DNA of 45,355 bases, taken from positions 1 through 45,355 of the forward strand of contig NZ_AFIE01000028.1 in NCBI RefSeq assembly GCF_000214135.1. Reading direction: 5' to 3'. The stretch is from Acinetobacter sp. P8-3-8 (GTDB taxonomy: Bacteria; Pseudomonadota; Gammaproteobacteria; Pseudomonadales; Moraxellaceae). The notes below the pieces were generated by a model. That model was not told where the DNA came from. It was given only the letters and a program-made list of their open reading frames with translations, and ran no database searches. A program made the position numbers and the translations under genes. Position 1 is the first letter of the stretch, and each line of letters starts with the position of its first letter. Below are positions 36,020 through 45,345 of this stretch, one piece after another.

Positions 36020-37171
36020 TTATTGCTGTTTTGGTTGTAATGCCCGTGATTGTTGCTGCTTCTCAAAATCACGAACCATCTGAATACGTTCCTCAGTCGC
36101 AGGGTGTGAAGATAAAGCATCCAAAACATCTAAAGAAACATGTTGTTCAGTCTGTTCCTTTTGCGATCCCGTTTGATCAGATTTTTTATCTTGATCAGAC
36201 TTTTGCTTAGAGTCTTCTGTCTTTTCTTTATCTGCCTTTTCTTCAGCAGTCACTTCATCGTTTAAACGCTGCAAAAAGTTAGCAAAATGTGAAACTTCGA
36301 TATGCTTGCGATCCATCAAATTTAAAGCATATAAATCTGCTTGTTTTTCAAATTTACGTGAATAATTCGCACCGACCATTGCTGCGGGCAAAGACGACAA
36401 TAAATCTGAACTGTCCCCTGTGATAGCGATATACAGCACACTCATTCCCAAGCTAGAAAGCCCTTGTTGCAAACTATGTCTTTCGACTAAATGCCCTTGC
36501 TCATGTGCCAAAACACCTAAAATTTCTTGATCACTATGTGCTAATTCAATCAGCTCATCGGTAATAATAATGGTGTTGTTTGGAAGTGCGACAGCATTTG
36601 CTCCTAAATGATCTCCCTCTCGAAAAATCAATTTAGCGGGCCGACCTTCAGCAATCGTAGATAAATACTGTGCCTTGATCTGGTCTTTTTGACCTTGTGC
36701 AAGATGGCTTGGTTTGGTCATATTATCAAGTACATACTCTTCAACTTGATCACCAATTTTATTCAAAGTATTCGCAGGTAATTTAAATGCGACATAATGA
36801 GAAGCCGCAGGTATGCCCCATTTGATTAATGCAAAACCAAACGCAACCACAAAAACAAGACTAAAAATGATCAAGCTTGGAGAACGTTCCAATTTCCAAA
36901 CCGAATGCTGAACATTTTTAGTCCCATAATTAAACCACTCAGGTAATGGGCCCTGAAATTCGATTCGAGCATCGTCATTTAACTCAATGACTGGATGTAA
37001 TTGTCCCAAAGCACCAATCAACACCATATCGTCATATAAGTAACGTCGTTGATGTTGCAACTGCTCACCATAGCGAATCAAGACTTCTAATGGTGATAAT
37101 GCCGAAACTTGAGCATGCTGTGGTTTAGACACCACGCCATCATAGAAAATTACATCAATCGTTTGTGACAT
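36020..37171 (-). CDS. Membrane-anchored M48-family zinc metallopeptidase
   Basis: A 383-residue protein. The zinc motif is HEQGH (His223, Glu224, His227), and the third ligand lies in FEKQADLYAL. A transmembrane segment at about 95-120 (LIIFSLVFVVAFGFALIKW) separates a roughly 90-residue N-terminal beta-rich domain from the peptidase domain. Near residues 315-355 is a very charged Lys/Asp/Glu/Gln linker (EEKADKEKTEDSKQKSDQDK), followed by LSSHPATEERI, typical of the family end. It lies 49 bp downstream of a DUF898 membrane protein, and the pair probably forms an operon. M48 relatives handle misfolded or membrane proteins; the substrate here is unknown. Confidence 0.88.
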   Translation of the reverse strand: MSQTIDVIFYDGVVSKPQHAQVSALSPLEVLIRYGEQLQHQRRYLYDDMVLIGALGQLHPVIELNDDARIEFQGPLPEWFNYGTKNVQHSVWKLERSPSLIIFSLVFVVAFGFALIKWGIPAASHYVAFKLPANTLNKIGDQVEEYVLDNMTKPSHLAQGQKDQIKAQYLSTIAEGRPAKLIFREGDHLGANAVALPNNTIIITDELIELAHSDQEILGVLAHEQGHLVERHSLQQGLSSLGMSVLYIAITGDSSDLLSSLPAAMVGANYSRKFEKQADLYALNLMDRKHIEVSHFANFLQRLNDEVTAEEKADKEKTEDSKQKSDQDKKSDQTGSQKEQTEQHVSLDVLDALSSHPATEERIQMVRDFEKQQQSRALQPKQQ

Positions 37172-37220
37172 AGACCATCCAATTCACATGACTGTTTCAT
37201 AGAGTTATACATTCATAGCA

Positions 37221-38330
37221 TTATAAAGAAATATCGATATCGAAGATGTCGCTGATCTCTTCTGCAAGTGCGCTTTGCTCTTGTTGAGCAAGATTAATCA
37301 TTTGATCAGGATCATCATGTAAAATTAAACTCATCGACTCAACTTGATATTTGTGAAGACGAATCGCAGCCCAAGCAGACATCAATCCTATTGTGAAAAT
37401 TTTCACTATCCAGTTTGATGCAATAATCCATGCATATCGCCATTGATTACAATCTGTTTTAAATTGACTGTGTCCAACTGTGGTGTTGTTCCAAGTGGTA
37501 ATGAAAATACGTGCTGCACTTAATGGATAGATAAATAGCCCTGCAATTGCATAAATCGCAAATACACCGATCATGACCATGTGCGGTGAAAAGCCTGCAA
37601 TCGCACCAACGATGCTAAAATAGACGATTCCAAATGCGATCATGACACCAAAAGACATAAAAATTGGCACATAAACTGCGCTCATATATGCAGGCCAATC
37701 CGCATGTAATTTAAATTCTAATTGTCCAGCATATAAATGATTAATATAATATTTTTTATATAACCAAATCGCTACAGGGGAAAAAATACCTAAAGAGAAA
37801 ATATAAACTGCAATACTGAGGAAAAATACTTTATAGGACTCTTTGGTTGTTCCCGCAAAATAAAAACGACTGTTCCCAAACTTACTATTTCTTGCCGTAA
37901 ATCGCATGGTTGCACGAATGAGCCAAGGCACTGCCATATAAAGCAACACGAAACCAACCACTGTGGCTGTCATCGAATACTGCGATGAAACACTAAATGC
38001 AGCATAAATACCTAATGCAATCAAACGACCAATCAAGATCTTTGTCGGTATACCGGTAAAATCAAAGCGTCGTCTAAAAAATTCGGTATTGCCATAAAAA
38101 TAACGTAAACGACGCACTTTTGCCCACGGTGCATATAAGCTCAAAGTCACGATTGTGAGTAGAATATTCACGATCCAAATACCAAAATATTCCATCGCAT
38201 TACCATGAAATTTAAAACGGCGAACTCTTGGATATTGTTGCTCGGTTGGTGTATCAACTGTTGATGGTATTTTGTCTAAGTTTAAAGTTGAACTTTCAGG
38301 AAAATCTGACGTTGTTTGGTTCTGCATCAT
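37221..38330 (-). CDS. DUF898-family membrane protein (YjgN-like)
   Basis: A 369-residue polytopic membrane protein of the DUF898 family, to which E. coli YjgN belongs. It has a hydrophilic N-terminal 38 residues, then RRFKFHGNAMEYFGIWIVN, LYAPWAKVRRLRYFYGNT, and a second copy of similar elements (FSPVAIWLYKKYYINHLY; FKTDCNQWRYAW), indicating an internal duplication. About seven or eight hydrophobic helices are visible. The function is unknown. It is the first gene of a pair with the M48 peptidase, so it may be that enzyme's membrane partner. Confidence 0.85.
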   Translation of the reverse strand: MMQNQTTSDFPESSTLNLDKIPSTVDTPTEQQYPRVRRFKFHGNAMEYFGIWIVNILLTIVTLSLYAPWAKVRRLRYFYGNTEFFRRRFDFTGIPTKILIGRLIALGIYAAFSVSSQYSMTATVVGFVLLYMAVPWLIRATMRFTARNSKFGNSRFYFAGTTKESYKVFFLSIAVYIFSLGIFSPVAIWLYKKYYINHLYAGQLEFKLHADWPAYMSAVYVPIFMSFGVMIAFGIVYFSIVGAIAGFSPHMVMIGVFAIYAIAGLFIYPLSAARIFITTWNNTTVGHSQFKTDCNQWRYAWIIASNWIVKIFTIGLMSAWAAIRLHKYQVESMSLILHDDPDQMINLAQQEQSALAEEISDIFDIDISL

Positions 38331-38467
38331 TCTTCTCTTATTGCCAAATATTATTTGATTTTTAATTCAAAAAAGTCGTTCAACTCAGTGTATATTTTTT
38401 AACACCATAATGAAATAGTTTCTCAATTGTCTTTATCTTTTAGTTGATACATCTCTGCACTGATCAA

Positions 38468-38494
38468 AAAAATCAGAGATAAACCCTGATTTTT
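38468..38494 (-). terminator. Terminator after fghA
   Basis: AAAAATCAG pairs with CTGATTTTT around a 9-nt loop. On the minus strand it runs into a seven-T tract, about 70 bp after the fghA stop. Confidence 0.85.
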
Positions 38495-38563
38495 AAATAT
38501 ATTTTGATCATCAAACTTCATAAAAAATAAACTTGTACATGAAGTCTAATCTTTTAAAATTTA

Positions 38564-39400
38564 TTACTTTTGTAGCTGCAACGCATGAAATTGCAAATGA
38601 TCATCCATAAAACTTTGTATGAAATAATAACCATGATCATAGCCGTCTTGAAATCTTAGGGTAAGTTTCTGCCCGACTTCGCTACACGCCTGCTGATATT
38701 TCTCAGGGTTCAATTGACTATAGAATTGATCATTGACACCTTGATCAATCAAGACTTCATCAAATAATTGCCCTTTGCTTAAAAGCAATTGTGTTGCATC
38801 ATGCTTGATCCATTCAGATCGATCATTACCTAAATAGTTTGAAAAAGCCTTTTCACCCCAAGGACATTCACACGGCGCACAAATCGGTGCAAATGCAGAA
38901 ATGGATTTAAATTTCTCAGGATATTTCCAAGCCAAAGTTAATGCACCATGACCGCCCATACTGTGACCAAAAATCCCAACTGCCTCAGCTTGTATAGGTA
39001 ACTCTTGGATAAGTAAAGGATATAATTCATCAACAATATAGCTTTCCATTTGGAAATGCTCAGCCCATGGTGCTTGTGTGGCATTTAAATAAAAACCAGC
39101 ACCTTGTCCTAAGTCCCATGAATCGCCTTGTGCAACATTTTCGCCTCTTGGAGATGTATCAGGTGCGATCAGAATCAAACCCAATTGTGCAGCCAAACGC
39201 TGTGCATGTGCTTTAATAATAAACGTTTCTTCAGTGCAAGTTAAACCCGCCAAATAATATAAAGCTGGACATTTTTGTCCCTCTAAAGCTTGCGGTGGAA
39301 TAAAAGCAGCAAACTTCGTTGTTCCTTTTAAAGCTTTAGATTGAATTTGATAGACTCTTTGTTCACCATCAAAACAGATATTTTTACTGAGTAGTTCCAT
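38564..39400 (-). CDS. fghA: S-formylglutathione hydrolase
   Basis: FghA (FrmB/YeiG type) hydrolyses S-formylglutathione to formate and glutathione in formaldehyde detoxification. The 278-residue alpha/beta hydrolase has the nucleophile Ser147 in GHSMGGHGAL, with DQGVNDQF (Asp) and DGYDHGYYF (His) completing the triad. LAGLTCTEETF and PDTSPRGENV are strongly family-specific. The ATG at 39400 (MELLSKN) gives the standard length; an upstream in-frame start would add 10 non-conserved residues. The usual partner, glutathione-dependent formaldehyde dehydrogenase, is not in the window. It follows the C13 peptidase gene by 44 bp. Confidence 0.93.
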   Translation of the reverse strand: MELLSKNICFDGEQRVYQIQSKALKGTTKFAAFIPPQALEGQKCPALYYLAGLTCTEETFIIKAHAQRLAAQLGLILIAPDTSPRGENVAQGDSWDLGQGAGFYLNATQAPWAEHFQMESYIVDELYPLLIQELPIQAEAVGIFGHSMGGHGALTLAWKYPEKFKSISAFAPICAPCECPWGEKAFSNYLGNDRSEWIKHDATQLLLSKGQLFDEVLIDQGVNDQFYSQLNPEKYQQACSEVGQKLTLRFQDGYDHGYYFIQSFMDDHLQFHALQLQK

Positions 39401-39444
39401 TTTCAATTCCCTATGTTTTGACATTAACAATGAATGAACAGCGT

Positions 39445-40884
39445 TTATTCAGGCGTCGCAGTTAACAATTGCTTTTGTTGCGTATCTGATTTTGTACTTT
39501 GAGCCTGTGCAGTATTGGCGTTCCCTTGTTGCGGGAATAAATGCTGTTCCAATTGTGGCAACATCATTTCTATATTTTTACCAATCACCAATTGAGGTTC
39601 TGATGGCTCAAAACCTTGTGCATTTTCCCACTTCGCAACCGTTTCACTGGCTTCATTAAACGCAGCTTTCAATGTACTTTGCTCTCGCATGGCTTGATCA
39701 AAGAATGCACGACCAAAATAGGTGTAATCCGCTTCATTGGAACAGCCAAATGAAGCACGATCTGCGGCAGATGCGGTAATAATCAAAGTATCTGGTGATT
39801 GTAGTGCTGGAATAAAGCTACCTGAATAACAGGCTGAAATCACAATGACTTTCCAACGAATTCCAGATTTATCAAGGCTTTCTCTGAGCCATTTAGGATC
39901 GACATCATCTAAATCAATGGGCTCATTTTCCATCTCAAACTGATTTGGTAAACCATGTGATGTCATATATAAAAATAATACATCACTCTCACGATTCATC
40001 TGTTGCCCAATACGGCGTAACGCAAGATCCATACTGGTTTTTGAAGCTATCGGAGTTTCGTTGATACTTGCAGCATTATTGACTAATTCAATGGAACGCC
40101 CAAAAGTACCAAAACGGGTATCAAATTGTTCTTTAATACGGTCTATTTCAAATTTAAAAACATCTTGATAACTCACCCCAGCAACGCCTAAAAAATACCA
40201 ATGCGTTTGGGCAAATTCACCAAATTGAACTTGTTCTAAGGCTTTATTCAGTACAAGCCCTTGTCCATAAAATGCTTTTTCACTCAGACTCGGTGGAACT
40301 TCTTCAACCTTCCAAATCGGTTGCTCTTTAATCGAAACTTGCCATGTAAATAATGTTGCGATTGTCGCGAACATAATCAAAGCACGCTCCCACCACGGCC
40401 AGTGTAGCTCCCTAGAAATCACCCAAACCACTGCAAGGCTTTGCCAAATAAATAAGGCAAAAAACAGTAAAGGAATAACATCATAAAGCACATAAGGTAA
40501 TAGATCTTGATTGCCTAAATATTGTAATAGGCATTGAAACAACATAATGTGTGTATCAAGAACTAACCATAGCAGCGCAGGTACGAGCATCAAACGTGGG
40601 TTATTGGTACGCTGAGAAAGAAAAATACCAACAATCAGTGCGATAAAAGGCCATAGCGCATAGCTGACCAAGCCTTGTTGATTAAATACACCACCATCGC
40701 CTGCCACTAACCAACTGAATAACGTATTGGCACATCCGCCCATCAGCCCCCAAAAAATAAGCTGAAGAATGGATGGTCGGACTATTTGTAAGGACTTTCG
40801 AGATCCTAGAAATAACCAAACCCCTGCACGTTGGTTACTTTGTAAATCATGCCAGAAGTTAATTGATGGTTTAAGATCTATCAT
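39445..40884 (-). CDS. Membrane-bound C13-family (legumain/caspase-like) cysteine peptidase
   Basis: A 479-residue protein. About residues 35-190 contain five hydrophobic helices. About 215-440 form a caspase-fold domain like peptidase family C13, with the catalytic dyad His310 (YMTSHGLPN) and Cys352 (VISACYSGSFI). The motif TASAADRASFGCSNEADYTYFGRAFF follows, as in bacterial C13 members. The C-terminal 35 residues are Gln/Ala/Thr-rich. Relatives in eukaryotes are legumain and the GPI transamidase subunit; bacterial members are little studied. It is upstream of fghA on the same strand with a 44-bp gap, although a functional link is not obvious. Confidence 0.85.
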   Translation of the reverse strand: MIDLKPSINFWHDLQSNQRAGVWLFLGSRKSLQIVRPSILQLIFWGLMGGCANTLFSWLVAGDGGVFNQQGLVSYALWPFIALIVGIFLSQRTNNPRLMLVPALLWLVLDTHIMLFQCLLQYLGNQDLLPYVLYDVIPLLFFALFIWQSLAVVWVISRELHWPWWERALIMFATIATLFTWQVSIKEQPIWKVEEVPPSLSEKAFYGQGLVLNKALEQVQFGEFAQTHWYFLGVAGVSYQDVFKFEIDRIKEQFDTRFGTFGRSIELVNNAASINETPIASKTSMDLALRRIGQQMNRESDVLFLYMTSHGLPNQFEMENEPIDLDDVDPKWLRESLDKSGIRWKVIVISACYSGSFIPALQSPDTLIITASAADRASFGCSNEADYTYFGRAFFDQAMREQSTLKAAFNEASETVAKWENAQGFEPSEPQLVIGKNIEMMLPQLEQHLFPQQGNANTAQAQSTKSDTQQKQLLTATPE

Positions 40885-41005
40885 AAAGAGTCTTTAAAGG
40901 CGGTGGCTTAAATCAGCATATCTAGTTTATGCTCGGCTAAAATTTTATCAATGCTTCATTTAACTATATATCAATAATTCGGCTATTATTGAAACAGTTA
41001 CCAAA

Positions 41006-41824
41006 TTACTCAATAACCTTGTTGCTAAAATATGCATCAAAACGACAAGCATCGCCTTGCCATTGATGATCTGGTTGTTGATCATTTAAAAACACAGCCA
41101 GTCTAGGTCGTTTTACCACAACTCGCTTGGCAATTTGCTGGGCTAAGACTAAAAGATGATCCCCTAGATCCATTTCACCATCTTCAGGTAAAAGCATATG
41201 TAACAATTGCATTTGTTTTTTGACTTGGGCTTGCTTTTTAATCGCCTGCTGATTTTGATCTCGTTGTGGAAACATCGGATCTAAATAAACCACATCGACT
41301 TTTTTATTTTCAAGAATCGCTTGATTAAGATATTCACTGGAATCAGCAAAAATCAATTGGATACGACTGACCACTTTCGATAGAAATGGATCATTTTCAG
41401 CTTGCACTTTTGAATCTTCCAATAATGTAAATAAAATCGGATGACGTTCGATCAAACTCACTTCAGCACCTAAACAAGCCATTAACAAAGTGTCATGCCC
41501 TAAACCTGCTGTTGCATCAATCAAAGAAGGTTTTTCAGCAATGTTACAGGCACGCGCGATCATTTCAGACTTAATACTGGCACGTTTCAATCGTGGGATC
41601 TCAGCTTTCCAGTCTGGCTGCATTTTCATGCCATTGGTACATAAACTTAAACCCGATGCATCTGCACAGAGCGCAATTTCAGGGTTTAACCTTAAAAAAC
41701 GTGCATTGAGTTTTTCAATGATTTCAACATTTACACTCACACCACGTGAAGAAAGCACAGTTTGATAAGACTGTGCTTCCTCTAAAAATGTGGATTCAGT
41801 AAATAAGCGAATATCGCTTACCAT
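41006..41824 (-). CDS. rsmJ: 16S rRNA (guanine1516-N2)-methyltransferase
   Basis: RsmJ uses SAM to methylate G1516 of 16S rRNA. The 272-residue protein has the SAM-binding [19 protein letters not shown], the acidic SLIERHP, and the catalytic-type [23 protein letters not shown] and [13 protein letters not shown] precede it as in E. coli RsmJ (YhiQ). The ATG at 41824 overlaps the uppP end by 7 bp; an in-frame ATG 20 codons upstream lies inside uppP and is less likely. It is the last gene of tsaB-uppP-rsmJ. Confidence 0.92.
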   Translation of the reverse strand: MVSDIRLFTESTFLEEAQSYQTVLSSRGVSVNVEIIEKLNARFLRLNPEIALCADASGLSLCTNGMKMQPDWKAEIPRLKRASIKSEMIARACNIAEKPSLIDATAGLGHDTLLMACLGAEVSLIERHPILFTLLEDSKVQAENDPFLSKVVSRIQLIFADSSEYLNQAILENKKVDVVYLDPMFPQRDQNQQAIKKQAQVKKQMQLLHMLLPEDGEMDLGDHLLVLAQQIAKRVVVKRPRLAVFLNDQQPDHQWQGDACRFDAYFSNKVIE

Positions 41825-42642
41825 AATCTCCAACCTGTTAATGCAAATAATAAAATCAATAGCCCTGATGCAATACGATACCAAGCAAAGACCATAAAGT
41901 CTCGTTTAGCTACATACGCAACCAAAACACGAATCAGAATTAATGCTGAAATAAAAGAAACGATGATTCCTGTTGCCAATACTGCCCAATCTTGGGTTGT
42001 TGTAAATACATCATAGCTTTGATAAAGATCGAGTAAACCTGCGCCAATAATCACAGGGATACCGAGAAAGAATGAAAACTCAGTGGCTGCTTTACGTGAA
42101 ACGCCGAGCATCATTGCACCAATAATGGTTGCACCTGAGCGTGAAGTTCCAGGGATCAAAGACAAAATCTGAATCAAGCCGATATATGCTGCCTCTTTGA
42201 TGGAAATATTATCAACTTCAACTGCATTGACTTTAGGGGGATTTTTTTCAACCCACCAAATAATCAAACCGCCAATAATTAAACCCATCGCAACTGTAAT
42301 ATCATTAAATAACAAATCTTTAACAGTTTGCCCAAATGTAAGACCAACGATGATAATTGGAATCGAAGCAACAATAATACTAATACCGAGATGTCGGCCT
42401 TTTTTCTCTCCTGTGAATAAGCCCGTCGCAGCCCCCCACAGTTTGCCCCAATACTCATAGATCACAGCCGCAATCGCACCCATTTGAATTGCGATCACAA
42501 ACACATCACTTTTTTCTTTGGTCCAGAAATTCATCAATTCAGAAGCAAGAATTAAATGCCCAGTACTTGAAATAGGTAAAAATTCGGTAATACCTTCAAC
42601 AATACCCATGATAGCTGCTTTGAAAAGCAGTAAAAGATCCAT
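41818..42642 (-). CDS. uppP: Undecaprenyl-diphosphatase
   Basis: UppP (BacA) dephosphorylates undecaprenyl pyrophosphate to regenerate the lipid carrier for peptidoglycan and surface-polymer synthesis; overexpression gives bacitracin tolerance. The 274-residue protein has about eight transmembrane helices. Its two active-site motifs are [14 protein letters not shown] (Glu16, Glu20, His29) and PGTSRSGAT. The ATG at 42642 has AGGA 7 nt upstream; a TTG two codons earlier was rejected. It lies 32 bp after tsaB. Confidence 0.95.
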   Translation of the reverse strand: MDLLLLFKAAIMGIVEGITEFLPISSTGHLILASELMNFWTKEKSDVFVIAIQMGAIAAVIYEYWGKLWGAATGLFTGEKKGRHLGISIIVASIPIIIVGLTFGQTVKDLLFNDITVAMGLIIGGLIIWWVEKNPPKVNAVEVDNISIKEAAYIGLIQILSLIPGTSRSGATIIGAMMLGVSRKAATEFSFFLGIPVIIGAGLLDLYQSYDVFTTTQDWAVLATGIIVSFISALILIRVLVAYVAKRDFMVFAWYRIASGLLILLFALTGWRLW

Positions 42643-42674
42643 GTTCAATCCTAAAATTTAAATCTAAAAAACGA

Positions 42675-43340
42675 TTATGGTTTGCCTTGTTCTGCAATTT
42701 TTTTCCATGCATCATCACGTAAATATACGGGCAAGGCCTGTTCAGCGCTGAACCAATGTTTTTCAATTGCATTTTGACGTGCAATCGTTGCTATGTCTTC
42801 AGCAGTTGCAGTAATGTGGCGCAACTCTATCGCCTCTTCCTTAACTAAAGCTGAACCAGAGCCAACCAATGTATATTTTTGATATTCAGTAGCATGTTGA
42901 TAGTCAAGTAGCTTTTCTTCATCTACGAGTTGCATAATATTATTTTGATCAAGCTTAAAGCTCGCCATATAGACTTCTTTCATTCGCGCATCTAAAACTG
43001 CTGTTACTTCAGTCAGTTGTAATAATCTAAATGCAGCTTGAGCGAGTGCTTGTAAAGTTGAAACAGGAATGACTGGAATATCATTGGCCCATGCCAAAGC
43101 TTGCGTCACTGCCGCATTGATACGCACACCACTAAATGAGCCCGGCCCACGACTAAAAGCAATCGCTGTAAGCTGCTCATTTTTAATCTGTGTTTGCTCG
43201 AAGCCCTGCTCAATCATTGGTAAAATGGTTTGAGTTTGTGCCTTTGCTCGTTCATCAAGTTGAAAATATAGCGTTTTTGTTTCATCAACAATTGAAACGG
43301 AACACTGCTCATTGGCAGTTTCCAATGCCAGCAATTTCAT
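42675..43340 (-). CDS. tsaB: tRNA threonylcarbamoyladenosine biosynthesis protein TsaB
   Basis: TsaB is the non-catalytic partner of TsaD in forming t6A37 on ANN-decoding tRNAs. The 221-residue ASKHA-fold protein shows LALETANEQCSVSI, the conserved AIAFSRGPGSFSGVRI and TLQALAQAAF. The ATG at 43340 has AAGG 6 nt upstream; an adjacent TTG is in frame but not favoured. It is the first gene of tsaB-uppP-rsmJ. Confidence 0.94.
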   Translation of the reverse strand: MKLLALETANEQCSVSIVDETKTLYFQLDERAKAQTQTILPMIEQGFEQTQIKNEQLTAIAFSRGPGSFSGVRINAAVTQALAWANDIPVIPVSTLQALAQAAFRLLQLTEVTAVLDARMKEVYMASFKLDQNNIMQLVDEEKLLDYQHATEYQKYTLVGSGSALVKEEAIELRHITATAEDIATIARQNAIEKHWFSAEQALPVYLRDDAWKKIAEQGKP

Positions 43341-43440
43341 GCACAACCTTAACTGTATTAAAAATGCTGACTATGATACTCCACTCATTTCAAGAGTGCG
43401 AGCGCTTAGCACCAAAGCGAAAGATATAAAAATATTGCAT

Positions 43441-43465
43441 AAAAAAACCAAGAAACAATTCTTGG
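43441..43465 (-). terminator. Terminator after the gamma-carbonic anhydrase gene
   Basis: CCAAGAA pairs with TTCTTGG around a 4-nt loop. On the minus strand it continues into a seven-T tract, about 30 bp after the stop. This separates the nudix-carbonic anhydrase pair from tsaB. Confidence 0.9.
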
Positions 43466-43495
43466 CTTTTCATCAACTTTAAAGCGAATTAAAAA

Positions 43496-44032
43496 TCATT
43501 TTTCGAATTGAAACACTTCTAAATCAATAAAATCCTTATAATGAGAAGCATAATGCAATGCACTCATTTTCAATAAATTTTCTGCATTTTCATCCAAAGT
43601 TCGCACAACCTTACCCGGTGAGCCAACCACCAATGAATTGTCTGGAATCACTTTGCCTTCTGGAATTAAACTGTTTGCCCCGATAATACAATTTTTTCCA
43701 ATCACGGCATTGTTGAGAATAACGGCATTGATACCAATTAAACTATTATCGCCAATGGTACAACCATGCAGCATCGCTTGATGTCCAATAGTGACATAGT
43801 TTCCGACGTTCAACTCAATACCTGCATCGGTATGCAAAACCGTATTTTCCTGAACATTACTAAAATTACCGATTCGAATTTTAGAATTGTCCGCACGAAT
43901 AACTGCGCCAAACCAAACACTAACTTGCTGACCAAATTCAACTTGTCCAATGACCGTTGCATTATCTGCAACCCAGCCATCAAAAGGTTCATGCAATGCT
44001 TTCGGTGCATAACCTTTAAATTTGTACATCAT
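43496..44032 (-). CDS. Gamma-carbonic anhydrase family protein (YrdA/PaaY-like)
   Basis: A 178-residue left-handed beta-helix protein built of hexapeptide repeats (for example [29 protein letters not shown]). The three zinc histidines are His67 (LHTDAG), His84 and His89 (GHQAMLHG), spaced as in gamma-class carbonic anhydrases. Relatives include E. coli YrdA and the PaaY thioesterase, so carbonic anhydrase activity is possible but not assured. AAGGA precedes the first of two adjacent ATGs. It follows the CoA-type Nudix gene by 24 bp, so the two form an operon. Confidence 0.9.
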   Translation of the reverse strand: MMYKFKGYAPKALHEPFDGWVADNATVIGQVEFGQQVSVWFGAVIRADNSKIRIGNFSNVQENTVLHTDAGIELNVGNYVTIGHQAMLHGCTIGDNSLIGINAVILNNAVIGKNCIIGANSLIPEGKVIPDNSLVVGSPGKVVRTLDENAENLLKMSALHYASHYKDFIDLEVFQFEK

Positions 44033-44056
44033 AACAACTGTTCCTTGTGTAGCTGA

Positions 44057-44680
44057 TTACTTCTTATTAAAAAATTTTGAAGTCAAAGTCGGTGGATTAA
44101 GCAAAAAAGGCCAGTTTTTTTGATAATCCAAACCATACTTAAACAGTGAAATTAAAATTCGTGCAGTTAAGCCCCAAATGACTTCATTTTCAATTCTTAA
44201 ACTTGGAAAATAAACAGATTGATGTGCAAGACGAACTTCATAAGGAATCGGTTGAGCTTCCATCATTTTTTTAATTGGGGCATAGAAAATACGATCAATT
44301 TCGGTTGGTTGAGCGATTAAATTTACATCTGGAGGAATAAGCCCCACAACGGGTTTTACAGTCATTCCACTTTTCGCACGCTCCATCGGTAAATCACCGA
44401 TCAGTTGTACATCAAATGGATTTAATGCAGTTTCTTCCCATGCCTCACGTAAAGCAACAACGATATTACTGGTATCATTGGGGTCGCGCTTACCGCCAGG
44501 AAAAGAAACCTCACCTGCATGATTGGATAAGTAAACAGATCGTCTTGTTAGTAATATTTTAGGATCGGCTTCTTGAGTAATTGCAACCAGTACTGCGGCC
44601 TTGGCAGGATGTGTTCTTTTGCCAAAACGTAATCGATTTTGCAATACTTGGGTTAACTCATGATCCTGCATTAATGACAC
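44057..44680 (-). CDS. Nudix hydrolase, coenzyme A pyrophosphatase type (NudL-like)
   Basis: A 207-residue Nudix enzyme. The CoA-pyrophosphatase signature LLTRRSVYLSNHAGEVSFPGG runs into the Nudix box GGKRDPNDTSNIVVALREAWEE, which has Asp rather than Glu at the first acidic position, as in E. coli NudL. It probably cleaves CoA or acyl-CoA to 3',5'-ADP and (acyl-)phosphopantetheine. The GTG at 44680 has AAGG 5 nt upstream; an ATG three codons later is the alternative. It is divergent from a second Nudix gene 116 bp away and heads the operon with the gamma-carbonic anhydrase. Confidence 0.88.
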   Translation of the reverse strand: MSLMQDHELTQVLQNRLRFGKRTHPAKAAVLVAITQEADPKILLTRRSVYLSNHAGEVSFPGGKRDPNDTSNIVVALREAWEETALNPFDVQLIGDLPMERAKSGMTVKPVVGLIPPDVNLIAQPTEIDRIFYAPIKKMMEAQPIPYEVRLAHQSVYFPSLRIENEVIWGLTARILISLFKYGLDYQKNWPFLLNPPTLTSKFFNKK

Positions 44681-44796
44681 TCTTACCTTTTTGTTCTATT
44701 TACATCATATATGAAATTTTATGGATAAGGCTATAAATGATGCGAAACTGAAATTTTTCAGTTATGCTGAGTTATCTCAAATTTACAATGAAGCTC

Positions 44797-45345
44797 ATGA
44801 GTTTTTGCACTATTTGTGGTCAAACGACAATAGAAAAAATACCATTAGGTGATCAAAAAGTCCGTAAAGTCTGTACCAACTGCGGTACCATTCATTATGT
44901 CAATCCCAAAGTGATTTGCGGTGCGCTCGCCATTTGGGACAATAAAGTTTTGCTGTGTCGCCGTGCAATTGAGCCACGCTATGGTTTATGGACACTTCCT
45001 GCTGGATATATGGAACTGTTTGAAACGATGGAAGAAGGTGCAGCTCGCGAAACACGTGAAGAATCTGAAGCCGAAGTAGAAATCGAACAATTGTACTGCA
45101 TGTACAATATTCCTCGTATCGGGCAAATTTACGTATTATTTAAAACACACATTAAAGATGGTGTATTTGGCGCGGGTGAAGAAACCATTGAAAGCCGTTT
45201 ATTTGAAGAGCATGAAATTCCATGGAATGATTTAGCTTTTCCAAGTGTGGAACGAACGCTCAGACATTATTTTGAAGATCGCAAAAATAATACTTTCCCA
45301 ATGCATATCGAAACTTTAGGTACTCGTTTGGATCAAACTGGTTAG
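44797..45345 (+). CDS. Zinc-ribbon Nudix hydrolase
   Basis: A 182-residue protein with an N-terminal zinc ribbon (Cys4, Cys7, Cys26, Cys29 in FCTICG...KVCTNCGTIHY). A Nudix domain follows, with the box GYMELFETMEEGAARETREE at 70-89. The last Nudix glycine is replaced by Glu91. The ribbon-plus-Nudix order resembles NudC-type NADH pyrophosphatases, but the SQPWPFPQS NAD motif is absent, so the substrate is open. The start was set at MSFCTICG by memory of relatives; in-frame ATGs at 44764 and 44788 are possible, and none has a clear Shine-Dalgarno. Confidence 0.8.
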   Translation: MSFCTICGQTTIEKIPLGDQKVRKVCTNCGTIHYVNPKVICGALAIWDNKVLLCRRAIEPRYGLWTLPAGYMELFETMEEGAARETREESEAEVEIEQLYCMYNIPRIGQIYVLFKTHIKDGVFGAGEETIESRLFEEHEIPWNDLAFPSVERTLRHYFEDRKNNTFPMHIETLGTRLDQTG

